The translations under genes were made by a program, and so were the position numbers. A stretch of DNA of 11,586 bases from Deltaproteobacteria bacterium (GTDB lineage Bacteria > Desulfobacterota > Desulfarculia > Adiutricales > Adiutricaceae), in contig JAIRZX010000344.1 in assembly GCA_031267005.1 (NCBI GenBank), forward strand, positions 1 through 11,586, given 5' to 3'. The notes under the pieces were generated by a model that was not told the origin of the DNA, did not search any database, and worked only from the letters and a program-made list of their open reading frames with translations. Numbering within the stretch: position 1 is the first letter of the stretch; each line of letters starts with the position of its first letter. Shown here piece by piece: positions 1 through 7,309 of the stretch.

Positions 1-221
1 AAGAGGAGCGGGCTCGCCTGGTCCTTCTGCTTGGTGATGGTGAGGGGCTTGTGGATCCTCTGGCCGGTGGGGAGGCCGGTGTGGGTGTCGCGGGGTATCT
101 CCACCGCGTGGTCCACCGCGAAGACGAGGACCTTGTCCTTCTTGTCGCCGCCCTGGGGGCAGCTGCCCTTTATCTCGCCCTGGGACTTGCCCGTAATCTT
201 GAGGTACGCCGTTAACGCCAT
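1..221 (-). CDS. hcp: Hcp family type VI secretion protein (N-terminal part, cut by window edge)
   Basis: Translating the minus strand from ATG at 221 gives 73 residues that run off the left edge. The start MALTAYLKITGKSQGEIKGS and the later blocks VFAVDHAVEIP, TGLPTGQRIHKPLTITK and SPLL match the N-terminal half of the Hcp1 family (usual length about 160-170 residues). Hcp forms hexameric rings that stack into the inner tube of the type VI secretion needle. It is also secreted and can carry effectors. The start is well supported: a GGAGG Shine-Dalgarno sequence (plus positions 230-234) lies 8 nt upstream. No other type VI gene is in the window, so this may be a stand-alone hcp locus, or the cluster may lie to the left. 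The C-terminal half is not visible, so an extended Hcp with an effector domain cannot be excluded. Confidence 0.9.
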   Translation of the reverse strand, partial: MALTAYLKITGKSQGEIKGSCPQGGDKKDKVLVFAVDHAVEIPRDTHTGLPTGQRIHKPLTITKQKDQASPLL

Positions 222-229
222 TTTGTGTT

Positions 230-250
230 CCTCCAGGCGCGCGAGCGCCT
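230..250 (-). promoter_or_regulatory. hcp ribosome binding site abutting a small hairpin
   Basis: On the hcp transcript, a 6-bp stem (AGGCGC, loop UCGC, GCGCCU; plus positions 235-250) ends directly at the GGAGG ribosome binding site (230-234). The stem does not cover the Shine-Dalgarno bases, but it could stack beside them and influence ribosome access. The hairpin is seen in the sequence; a regulatory role is inference. Confidence 0.4.
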
Positions 251-697
251 TGAAATATTTGGTTTGTTCTTCCCTGGCTTGGTCTGTCGTCCCTTGCGGG
301 GCCTTACGGCCCCTTCAAGACGAAAATCGATTAAGCAATCGCCGTGCCAACGTGACGCCCGAGCGCGGAAAGGGGCCCCCCGGTTAGGAAGCACGCTGGT
401 CAGGGGGCGATGGACTCTCAGGCAATGCAGTTTGGCCGATTTTCCAGGGGCGCCAACTTGGCGTCCCGTCGGGTGTCGGCCAGCGGAGTGAATCAGTTGG
501 CACCCGCTTTGGGCCGGGAGAAACCGGGCGGCGGCAAAGCCGACCCGACATGGGCTTGCGTCCAGGCAAGCGAAGTTGGCATCTTAGCACCTTAGGGGGG
601 GGGGGAGGGCGAGAAGCCGATGGCTGCGCGCGGCCGACGCCGCCCGGGGCGCCGCTCCTGAGCGGCAACCTGGCAGGCCCGATTGAAGCGTTCCGTT

Positions 698-737
698 AGA
701 ACCGCCGCCCGGAAGCCAGAACCGCAACCCGGAAGCG
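698..737. repeat. 20-bp tandem duplication, two copies
   Basis: Two adjacent 20-bp units (698-717 and 718-737) share AGAACCGC..CCCGGAAGC and differ at three positions, so they are 17/20 identical. They lie in gene-free DNA just upstream of the 25-bp dyad. No function is apparent. Confidence 0.7.
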
Positions 738-746
738 TACTGGGGG

Positions 747-771
747 AACCGGCCTCCTGAGGAGCCCGGTT
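747..771. repeat. 25-bp near-perfect inverted repeat
   Basis: The arms are AACCGG, one C:C mismatch, then CTCCT, a single central G, and the matching AGGAG and CCGGTT. Eleven of twelve base pairs are complementary around position 759. It could be a protein-binding operator or a short hairpin. It has no T-tract on either side, so it does not look like an intrinsic terminator. No promoter or gene start lies beside it. Confidence 0.65.
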
Positions 772-2581
772 GCAACCCTCAAGGATGCGCGGCCCCTTGC
801 TCCTGACCGGTCCCCAGCGCCCTGCGTTATATCGGATTTTTTACGAGCCGTCCACGCGATACTTTCCTATCATCCTTCACAGGCCGGGGGATGTCAAGGA
901 GGAGAGGCTTTATTTTGACATAATGATGTCGTGTAAAAAAACTTTTTAGGCCCATTCCCCGGAGTCAAGGCTCGCCTGCCCCCCCCCCGCTGGATAATAC
1001 TTTGCTTCGTCTCCACCGATAATAACTAGTAGCAATAAGGATTCGCGATAGAATTTTAAGCTGAATTGAAGAATAAAAATTATATTCGAAATAGTTTCAC
1101 TGACTTTTTGTAAATATTTATCTTTTCGATTTAGACACACGTTTCGCGACCCCGATAACTTTCCCGAGGCAAACCCAGAACTCCGTCAGCCTGAGCTTAA
1201 GCTTGAGGCCCGCCATCGAAATGCCCCTGCCCTTTAATCGCCCCACGACGCGCTTGCCTTTCCCGACGTCGTATATCGCCTCTGTCCCGTCCCAGTCCGG
1301 CACAATACTTTGGGCTCTCGGGCGCCATGCCGTGCGCCGCTTGCCGTTTGCGGCATTCTTCAAGCGGACTGCCGCCATGGCGCTCATCAGGCGAAGGCGA
1401 AGGCGAAGTCCGCGGCAGACGCTGACGACGGGTTCCCCGGCCGGGCCCCATTGCTTCCCGCAAGGCTGAGACTCCGGCCCCGGCGCTTGCGGGCAGCCGG
1501 GCACGGGGGGGGGACTGAATGGTCCCGCGGCGGACTTCGGCGCCTTGACGTGGTCCGGCAACAGCGTCTTGGCGCCTGTCCCCTCAGCCCTTTGCCAGTT
1601 ATCGTAGGAGCCGTCGGGCGCGTCCGCGGCACCAAGCGTCGGCGCGCCGCGCCGCGCCCGGCCGCCTCCCCCCCCCCGGCCGAGCCGCAAAAGGATCGTA
1701 TGAAGTTGCTTGCCGGCGCCCTCCTCCTTAACGCAGAAGACGCCGGAGGGCATCCTTGCGCCCGGCCAGCAACCTTCTGCTCCGAAGCGGGGGCGGCGGC
1801 CGGACGCAAGCGTTCGGCGCAAACCAAGCCAGGGAAGCCGAAGGCGCACGAGGCCGCGCAGGCCGGTGACAAGCAGTTCCAGATCGGCTCCGGGCCCCGG
1901 AAGACTTCATGTGGACGGAGTCTCTCCGGGAGAAGCCGCGACAAGGTCCGCCGCTTCATACGCTAAACCTCCAATATGCTTGTACCCAACCCGCTTTTCA
2001 AAGGCATCCGCGTCCTGTTTTCAGGCTTCGCCGGAGGGCGGGTATATCGGATCGCCCTGGGGAAACGGACCGGCCGGAACTTCGCGGCCGCCCCTTTCCC
2101 GACGTACATCCATCATAAAAAGGATCAAGCAATAATGTCCCATAACGGTTATAGCCGCCTTGGGAATGGAGAATCCCCGCGCCTCCAAGCGTTCCGGCCT
2201 GGACTTCGAGGAGGTCGGGAAGCGCGAAACTTATGTCTGGAAAAGGGTACGGAGGGGGGAGGTTAAGTCGGAACAGGGCAATCTCGCCAATGCCCCAGCG
2301 GACGGGGCCTTCAAAAACATGTCCATGGGCCTGGATGGCCTGCAGGGCACTGGAATATCCCGCGATTTGCTCTTCGGCAAATCAATCCGGAACAGTTCGG
2401 CCGACCGGATAGGGGCGTGCAGTGCGCCAGCGGCCATAAACGAATAATTACGGCCGCAAACCATGGCGCCATGTTCAAAATGACTTATTTACACGGAACT
2501 ACCGACATCAATTTGTCGCTGTCAACTGCCGCGAGGGATTTGCGGCAACCCATCCCTTCCCCTGTCCTGCTCCAATTTCGC

Positions 2582-2610
2582 TTGATTCCAATGTTCCATT
2601 AATGGACAAT
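2582..2610 (+). promoter_or_regulatory. Possible promoter of the AAA-ATPase/nuclease gene with a palindromic spacer
   Basis: TTGATT (2582-2587) and GACAAT (2605-2610) are separated by 17 nt and each match four of six positions of the sigma-70 consensus. The perfect 12-bp palindrome TCCATTAATGGA (2595-2606) lies in the spacer and touches the -10 box, which would be a good place for a repressor. Downstream, the leader could form a 6-bp stem (2623-2628 with 2646-2651) before the ribosome binding site. The individual boxes are weak, so the promoter call is tentative. Confidence 0.3.
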
Positions 2611-2676
2611 ATTAAAATCCGGCCCGGAACCTGAGATCGGCCGGCTCCGGGAAGATTGATCTCCACGGAGGCTCGC

Positions 2677-4533
2677 ATGGCAAACGCTGACGGTCCTGAT
2701 ATCCTGAAAATAGGAAGGAATATAGCTAACTTCTCGGAACTTAGGGAGGAAAGTTACGTTTACGTGGACAAGACCGATTTTGTCCACAAGCTTCTAACCG
2801 ATCCCGACAAGCGACTTTTCCTTTCCCGTCCCAGGCGGTTCGGCAAGACCTTGCTGATAGATACACTGGAGGAAGCGGCGATCGGCAGGAAGGAACTCTT
2901 TTCCGGACTCGCGATAGACAGGTTGCGCAATGACAACGAGTGGCCCCGTTCGCACGTGCTGAGGATCAGCATGAATTCCTTTGGAGACGATCCTGCTTTG
3001 CTTGATCGTAGCCTTACTGAATACCTGCATTCGTTCGCCAGAAAACGGGGGTTTAGCATCTCAGCACATTATTCCGCCAACAGTCTTTTGGAAGTTATAG
3101 ATATCCTTTTCGACAATTTCGACAATATCCCGATCGTAACCCAAAGCATTCACAGAAATAATAATTTAGTTGCTGATCAGAGCAAGATAATCGTTTTGGT
3201 TGATGAATATGATGCGCCTATTATTAACAATATCACAAATCCCGCCAAACTTGATATCGCTAAACAAACTCTGCACGAATTCTATAACACTTTGAAATCG
3301 TGCGGAAAAATGATCGATCGGGTTTTTATAACCGGAATTACCAAATTCGCCCAATTATCCGTATTTTCTGCAATTAATAATCTAGTCGACATCACTTTTG
3401 AGCCAAAATACACGGAAATTTTCGGTTTTACAATCGGTGAAATTTGTAAATACTATTCGCCTCATCTTGATATCGCTTTAGCCTGGTTCCATAAACACAA
3501 GGAATTCGGTTCTGGGTTTACGCGTAAAATGCTCATTGGCCGTATCGTAGAATGGTACGACGGATACAGCTGGAACGGTACAGATCGAGTAATCAATCCT
3601 TTATCCTTGCAAAATTTATTACTTGATCGTAAATTCGATAATTTTTGGTTTCGTACTGGCGGAATTAATTTTCTACAAAAACTGAATATCAGAGATGATA
3701 TCTTTTCCAAAGCGTTTGCCGGTAACGAAAAATTCAGCGGAAGCGTGGACATCCAGGACGCGGGCGATATCGACCCTATAGCGCTTATGTTGCAGACGGG
3801 TTACCTTACCCTTAGCAAGCGAAAAAAATCAGACGAGTTTTCCAAACTCTATCTCACAGTCCCTAACAGGGAAGTCGGCATGTCGATCATGAAGAATTAC
3901 GTTGATCGCCATATAATCCCCATAATGTCTGCTGAAAAAGACATTTTCAATCCAATTAGAACCAAAGAATTCTGCCACGCTTTCTGTCAGGGCCAATCGG
4001 AACGCGCCGAAGAACTTCTCCATGGTTTCTTAAGCGTTATACCACACTCGTTACATGCCCAAACAGAATTCCTATGCCGCGTAATTCTGCTATCCATTTT
4101 CAAGATGTCAGATTTCGAGGTAGATCCTGAACACAATATTGCCGGAGGTATCGTAGATCTTGTAATCACGGCTCCGGATAATACAGTTTTGATAACCGAA
4201 ATAAAATATGCCAAATCCGATAACGAAAAGGATGTTACCTCAAGTTCACCCGTTTCCGCCAACCTGCCGCCCGGAATTTCCGCCCAGGACAACAAAAAGA
4301 TGGATTCCTGCATTCGGGCGACTTTCAGGCAAATAATCAAAAAAGGTTATCTCTTGCCTTATGTTGTTAACAAAAATCCGGTCCGGGCCGTAGCTGTAGC
4401 CGTGTGCGGCAGGACGCACGTGAGGATAAGAAGTTGTACCGCCGCCGAATTACTTCAAAGCCCGCATGAATTCATTAAATTACGGAAAAACCGTAAACCC
4501 CGATCCGACGGCAGCCGCCGTCCAGAAAACTGA
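2677..4533 (+). CDS. AAA-ATPase-like protein with C-terminal PD-(D/E)XK nuclease domain
   Basis: The 618-residue product has the usual two-part layout of this family (AAA-ATPase_like plus PDDEXK_9 in Pfam terms). The N-terminal landmarks are FSELREESYVYVDKT (19-33), a Walker A-like SRPRRFGKTLL (50-60), a Walker B-like IIVLVDEYDAPI (171-182), FITGITKF (217-224) and WYDGY (293-297) with INPLS. LQTGYLTL (372-379) and LTVPNREV (393-400) follow. The nuclease motif is IVDLV (Asp494), then ITEIKY with Glu508 and Lys510, so the catalytic D...ExK residues appear intact. The start is ATG 2677, 5 nt after GGAGG (2667-2671). A TTG at 2656 is in frame but lacks a good ribosome binding site. The cellular role of the family is not established; members are often multicopy and variably present. 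By eye the middle (about 3100-3720) is far more AT-rich than ilvD, which suggests acquisition. The gene stands alone, with no partner beside it. Confidence 0.92.
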   Translation: MANADGPDILKIGRNIANFSELREESYVYVDKTDFVHKLLTDPDKRLFLSRPRRFGKTLLIDTLEEAAIGRKELFSGLAIDRLRNDNEWPRSHVLRISMNSFGDDPALLDRSLTEYLHSFARKRGFSISAHYSANSLLEVIDILFDNFDNIPIVTQSIHRNNNLVADQSKIIVLVDEYDAPIINNITNPAKLDIAKQTLHEFYNTLKSCGKMIDRVFITGITKFAQLSVFSAINNLVDITFEPKYTEIFGFTIGEICKYYSPHLDIALAWFHKHKEFGSGFTRKMLIGRIVEWYDGYSWNGTDRVINPLSLQNLLLDRKFDNFWFRTGGINFLQKLNIRDDIFSKAFAGNEKFSGSVDIQDAGDIDPIALMLQTGYLTLSKRKKSDEFSKLYLTVPNREVGMSIMKNYVDRHIIPIMSAEKDIFNPIRTKEFCHAFCQGQSERAEELLHGFLSVIPHSLHAQTEFLCRVILLSIFKMSDFEVDPEHNIAGGIVDLVITAPDNTVLITEIKYAKSDNEKDVTSSSPVSANLPPGISAQDNKKMDSCIRATFRQIIKKGYLLPYVVNKNPVRAVAVAVCGRTHVRIRSCTAAELLQSPHEFIKLRKNRKPRSDGSRRPEN

Positions 4534-4950
4534 AACTGCAGCCACGTCCCCGGATTAGCTAAGGGTCTTGTATGGTGCATACCTAAAAAAAGCGATTTGG
4601 GGTTTACGCTCCCCGGCTGCAAGGAGCCCTTTTCCCGCGGCGGATATAACAGGGCCCGCCCGCGGCCGCCGAAGAGCCGATTATACGCTCCTTTTTTAAA
4701 ATCAAGGTTTCTCCCCGCCGTTAAGCGGCCGTCCCTCCCAGATGCGCCGCATCCTTCGCCGTCAACACCGTAACCGTTACGGCCGGGCGGCCGGCAACCC
4801 CGCGCAAACGGACGCTTCTTCCCGGCGGAACGCCTTCCGGGGAAACTGCATCCTCCTGGCATAAGGCTCGAGCGGCGTTAAATTTTAAGCGAACCGCAGG
4901 AGCCACCCCCCGCCCGGCCGGTTCTCAATTGTCCCGCTCGGATAAATTCG
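4534..4950. other. Gene-free spacer between two converging genes
   Basis: The AAA-ATPase gene and the zinc-ribbon gene converge here. I see no gene. A 5-bp hairpin, GTATG GTG CATAC (4570-4582), is followed by an A-run, which is the wrong polarity for a terminator on either strand. A perfect 15-bp dyad, CCGTAAC C GTTACGG, lies at 4768-4782. A weak stem (GGCT/AGCC) followed by CTTTT near 4616-4635 might help end plus-strand transcription. No strong intrinsic terminator is visible for the plus-strand gene. Confidence 0.5.
4865..4904 (-). terminator. Hairpin downstream of the zinc-ribbon membrane protein gene (possible terminator)
   Basis: On the minus strand, GGCTC and GAGCC form an outer 5-bp stem. 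After a two-base mismatch a second 5-bp stem (GCGGT with GCCGC, last pair G:U) closes an A/T-rich loop. It lies about 50 nt past the stop codon at 4951. Only a short TTAT follows rather than a T-tract, so intrinsic termination is doubtful; transcript 3'-end protection is an alternative. Confidence 0.3.
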
Positions 4951-6111
4951 CTACCCCCGGCCTCCGCCGCCGCCCATCCGGCCTCTGGCCCGCGCCCGGC
5001 GCCCCGGGAGAGCCTCGCGAACCTTCTTAAAACCGGCCTCTACGATCAAAAACACAACCATTAACGACATCCGGTAACCCTCCAGCGCGGCCCTGGGAGC
5101 ACCGCCCGCCTCGTATATACGGGTTTTATCGACGTATAAACATCCTATCCAAGACGAAACCAGGAACAGGAAAAAGATAAATAAATCGCCCATGCTTCCG
5201 ACCCAAAAGTCCATGTGCCCCCTTAACCCTCGCGCGACCGTAATAACCGTGAGGCAAACGATCGACGCAATCGCCATTATTGTAAATTCATCCTGTTTCC
5301 TGCACCCGCCTTTCAGGGAGCGGCAAATTACTTTTCCGAAGATAGATGCGGCCCCGCAAAACAACCCGCCCCAAACGCCCCTGATGGAGAAACGATGGCA
5401 ACATGCCGCAAAACACAGGCCCAGGAAGATCGCGAAAAATAGCGACAACGGATACAACGCCGCCGACTTCATACGGGACAAAGTCAAATTTGCGAGAATA
5501 ATCGAACCGGCAATCGCCAGCAACGCCAAAATGAAAAGCCAGCCGCTTGCGAAAGGATCCAACAACCCCGTCAATGGCGCCGCAAACGCGACCGCCCCCG
5601 TCACGCCCACATACAAGCCGCTCCAGGCAAGAGGCCGGACCGGAGGTATCCATGTCCCGGAATCGGCCGCTCGCCGCACCCCGGAAGAGGCCGTAGGCGG
5701 CTCCCCGGAAAAGGCCGCAGGCGGCTCCCCGGAAGAGGCCGCAGGCCGCTCGCTGGAAATAGCCGCTGGCGACGCGCCGTAAAGTTCCGCCCGCGGCTCC
5801 TTGCCTCCGAAAGGCTCGTCCGCATCGCGGGGCTCCCCCGCGACGGGCGGGAAGCTCATGTCCTCCGGAGGCTTTCTGAACTTCCTGGACTTCCAGGCAA
5901 CGGACCCGCACTGAGGGCATACAAAGAGAAGGCCCCCGAAATCCCTGTTCATTTCGCCCCCGCAACGGGGGCAAGGCCTTGCGATATCCGGCAATCGACG
6001 ACTCCTTCGCGGCGGGAACCCGCTTCGGACCGGTCTGTTCTCCCCGGAGCGAACGCTTCCGCGCGCGGGCTTACCGGCCCAATCCTTCGGCAAGGGCCAA
6101 AACTTCAGCAT
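4951..6111 (-). CDS. Zinc-ribbon multi-pass membrane protein, function unknown
   Basis: The product has 386 residues in three parts. An Arg-rich N-terminus leads into a zinc ribbon with two CxxC pairs, CPRCGG (Cys47, Cys50) and CPQCGS (Cys65, Cys68), expected to bind one zinc ion. Residues about 85-160 form a Pro/Ser/Ala/Glu-rich linker with 8-residue near-repeats such as FSGEPPTA. From about 161 to 360 there are six or seven hydrophobic segments (roughly 161-180, 190-208, 216-236, 247-260, 277-294, 308-326, 347-359). The tail is basic and Gly-rich. It is probably an inner-membrane protein with a cytoplasmic ribbon. ATG at 6111 is the first possible start: an in-frame TGA lies three codons upstream. 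No Shine-Dalgarno sequence is seen, and the next ATG (Met54) would split the ribbon. I do not recognise the family. The ribbon resembles generic zinc-ribbon N-termini found on many membrane proteins. Confidence 0.82.
   Translation of the reverse strand: MLKFWPLPKDWAGKPARGSVRSGENRPVRSGFPPRRSRRLPDIARPCPRCGGEMNRDFGGLLFVCPQCGSVAWKSRKFRKPPEDMSFPPVAGEPRDADEPFGGKEPRAELYGASPAAISSERPAASSGEPPAAFSGEPPTASSGVRRAADSGTWIPPVRPLAWSGLYVGVTGAVAFAAPLTGLLDPFASGWLFILALLAIAGSIILANLTLSRMKSAALYPLSLFFAIFLGLCFAACCHRFSIRGVWGGLFCGAASIFGKVICRSLKGGCRKQDEFTIMAIASIVCLTVITVARGLRGHMDFWVGSMGDLFIFFLFLVSSWIGCLYVDKTRIYEAGGAPRAALEGYRMSLMVVFLIVEAGFKKVREALPGRRARARGRMGGGGGRG
5656..5775 (-). repeat. Five 24-bp tandem repeats inside the zinc-ribbon gene
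   Basis: Units lie at 5656-5679, 5680-5703, 5704-5727, 5728-5751 and 5752-5775. The three central units are nearly identical (core CCCGGAAGAGGCCG on the plus strand), and the outer two are diverged. Because 24 is a multiple of three, each unit adds eight residues (SGEPPAAF-like) to the linker between zinc ribbon and membrane domain without changing frame. Copy number could vary between strains by slippage or recombination. Confidence 0.8.
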
Positions 6112-6921
6112 GTTGAATCAGGTTAGCCATTCGGCCCGCGCCGTGTCAACTGCGGGCTTCGTTCCTGCGGAAGCGCCGCCCGGGCGACCCCGCGGGAGAC
6201 TGCGGCAAGCTCCGCAGGCTCCCCGCCTTCCCCTTCCCTCGCGAGCGGGTTAAAGTTGCGCCTTGCTCTGTCTCCGGTTCGGCCCCGGGACCGGAGCGTC
6301 GGCGTTCCCCAACTGGCCCCTTTTTCCGCCCCGGGTACATGCGGGCAGTTCCGGTATCCCCCTCCAAAGCCGCCGTTCGGCGCCAGCCCGAGGCCTCTCG
6401 CGCCGCGGCGCCGAAGTCCGCCTCCGGCGGAAGCCCTCACGGGCAGTTGGGGCGGCGGGTCCATGGCGTGCTTTGAATCCTTGGGAGCCCTGTTTTCCCT
6501 GGTTCCAGGCGCTAAACGGTTTGCCTTTGCCCTATGGTTCCGTAAGCCCCCCCCTGGTTTCCGCCGGCTCCCCAGGCTCCTTTGGCCCCCGGCCCCCGCG
6601 GCCTCCCCGGGTTCCTTTGGCTCCCCCCTGCCTTTCGGGCCGCCGGCGCCGCCTGTCGCGTTCCGCGTCCAAAGAACGTGAGAGGCCGGTACCGGAGACC
6701 GTCAGTTTTGGCTTGGCTCCCCTCTCGGCACGAAGTTCCTAACCATGGGCCCCGTCGGCCTGGCCGCGCCGGACTGGATGCCGCTTCGCGGCGAACCGGC
6801 CCGTTCGGCGCAAGCTACCCGCGCCTGTCACGGTTGCCCGAAACTCCCCGCGCCGCGGGGCGCCTTTGTTTCGGCGGCCCGTCATTTCCCCCGCACCTGC
6901 CCGAACGCCTCCCGCGGCCCC

Positions 6922-6955
6922 GCCCCCTTCCCCGCTCCGCCCCCTTCCCCGCTCC
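6922..6955. repeat. 17-bp perfect tandem repeat (two copies)
   Basis: GCCCCCTTCCCCGCTCC occurs at 6922-6938 and again, without change, at 6939-6955. The second copy supplies the left arm of the hairpin at 6942-6984. The first copy contains the same arm sequence and could pair with the same right arm, giving two alternative structures. Confidence 0.8.
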
Positions 6956-6984
6956 GGGCCGTTCCGGCCCGTAGCGGGGAAGGG
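6942..6984. repeat. Long stable hairpin: 12-bp stem, one mismatch, 6-bp stem
   Basis: CCCTTCCCCGCT (6942-6953) pairs perfectly with AGCGGGGAAGGG (6973-6984). After one C:T mismatch (6954/6972), CGGGCC (6955-6960) pairs with GGCCCG (6966-6971) around the loop GTTCC. In total 18 of 19 positions pair. No T-tract follows on either strand, so it is not a classical intrinsic terminator. It is the strongest dyad in the window and is unexplained by any gene. Confidence 0.8.
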
Positions 6985-7240
6985 CCTAAGACGGCGCTCC
7001 CGTGTCCGCGCGGCGTCGACGGCCGGCTCGCGCCAACCCGCGCGCGCCCGGCCCGGCCTCAAGCAAGTCCCGGGGCCGTGCGCAAGCAACCGGGGAAAAA
7101 ACGGAACGTTTCCAGCCCCGGCCCGCTCCCGGCGCCCGCGCGATCCCGCCCCGCCGACGGGTTACGGCGCTATCGGCAACCCGGAGACGGTCCGGACATT
7201 GCGCCCCCGGAGCCGGTGTTCCGGGACGGCCAGCCGGCGG

Positions 7241-7264
7241 AGGGAGGGAGGGAGGGAGGGAGGG
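7241..7264 (+). repeat. Six GGG blocks spaced by single A (G-quadruplex-like)
   Basis: AGGG is repeated six times without interruption. The plus strand meets the simple four-run G-quadruplex rule (G3N1 repeated) with very short loops, which favour stability. It lies 46 nt beyond the ilvD stop. In ilvD mRNA the same stretch reads as a C-rich, G-poor CCCT tract, a composition reminiscent of Rho-loading sites. Either role is inference. Confidence 0.75.
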
Positions 7265-7277
7265 CCCTTCTTGCCCC

Positions 7278-7309
7278 GGCGCCCTCCGGAAGGCCGCTGA
7301 GCCGGCGCC
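7278..7309 (-). other. GGCGCC inverted repeat immediately after the ilvD stop
   Basis: GGCGCC at 7278-7283 and 7304-7309 can pair as a 6-bp stem around a 20-nt GC-rich loop. The right-hand copy directly abuts the TCA (stop TGA on minus) at 7310. No T-tract follows in the minus direction, so intrinsic termination is not supported. It may act with the C-rich tract beyond it to end or protect the ilvD transcript. Confidence 0.3.

Larger units (their letters stand above)
222..2676. other. Gene-free GC-rich region between hcp and the AAA-ATPase gene
   Basis: No protein with recognisable family features is found on either strand. Open frames exist, the longest on the minus strand at 1118-1849. They consist of Arg/Gly/Pro/Ala-rich low-complexity translation typical of chance frames in GC-rich DNA, and they overlap frames open on the other strand. 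The region holds homopolymers (G11 at 595-605, C10 at 979-988, G9 at 1505-1513, C10 at 1668-1677) and an AT-rich pocket at about 1014-1140. Small perfect hairpins occur at 298-313, 451-463, 554-571 and 1457-1493. It also holds the tandem repeat and large dyad listed separately. The hcp promoter must lie here, but I could not identify it. Confidence 0.6.
6112..7309. other. 1.2-kb extremely GC-rich region without a supported gene
   Basis: Many frames stay open because stop codons are rare at this base composition. Their translations are Pro/Arg/Gly/Ala-rich, overlap one another on both strands and show no family motif. The region separates the divergent-end of the zinc-ribbon gene (its start is at 6111) from the 3' end of ilvD. 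It contains an approximate repeat around TCCTTTGGC (near 6580 and 6613), a 17-bp tandem repeat, a long hairpin and a G-block run, each listed separately. A promoter for the zinc-ribbon gene is expected near 6112-6250, but no clear -10/-35 pair is visible. Confidence 0.6.

Noticed and set aside
915..943. TTGACA at 915-920 as a plus-strand -35 box.
   Set aside because: No acceptable -10 sequence follows at 16-18 nt (only A-rich sequence), and no gene lies downstream.
1118..1849. A 243-codon open frame on the minus strand.
   Set aside because: The translation is dominated by Gly/Arg/Pro/Leu low complexity, runs through poly-G/C tracts, has no recognisable motif or convincing ribosome binding site, and competes with equally long frames on both strands. 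It is probably chance, or at most a relic.
2166..2447. A plus-strand frame of about 94 codons upstream of the AAA-ATPase/nuclease gene.
   Set aside because: It has no ribosome binding site before the ATG at 2166 and no recognisable motif. An overlapping minus-strand frame is equally open.
4455..4862. A 135-codon minus-strand frame at the end of the AAA-ATPase/nuclease gene.
   Set aside because: It overlaps the real coding sequence in antisense and its remainder is low-complexity Gly/Arg/Pro.
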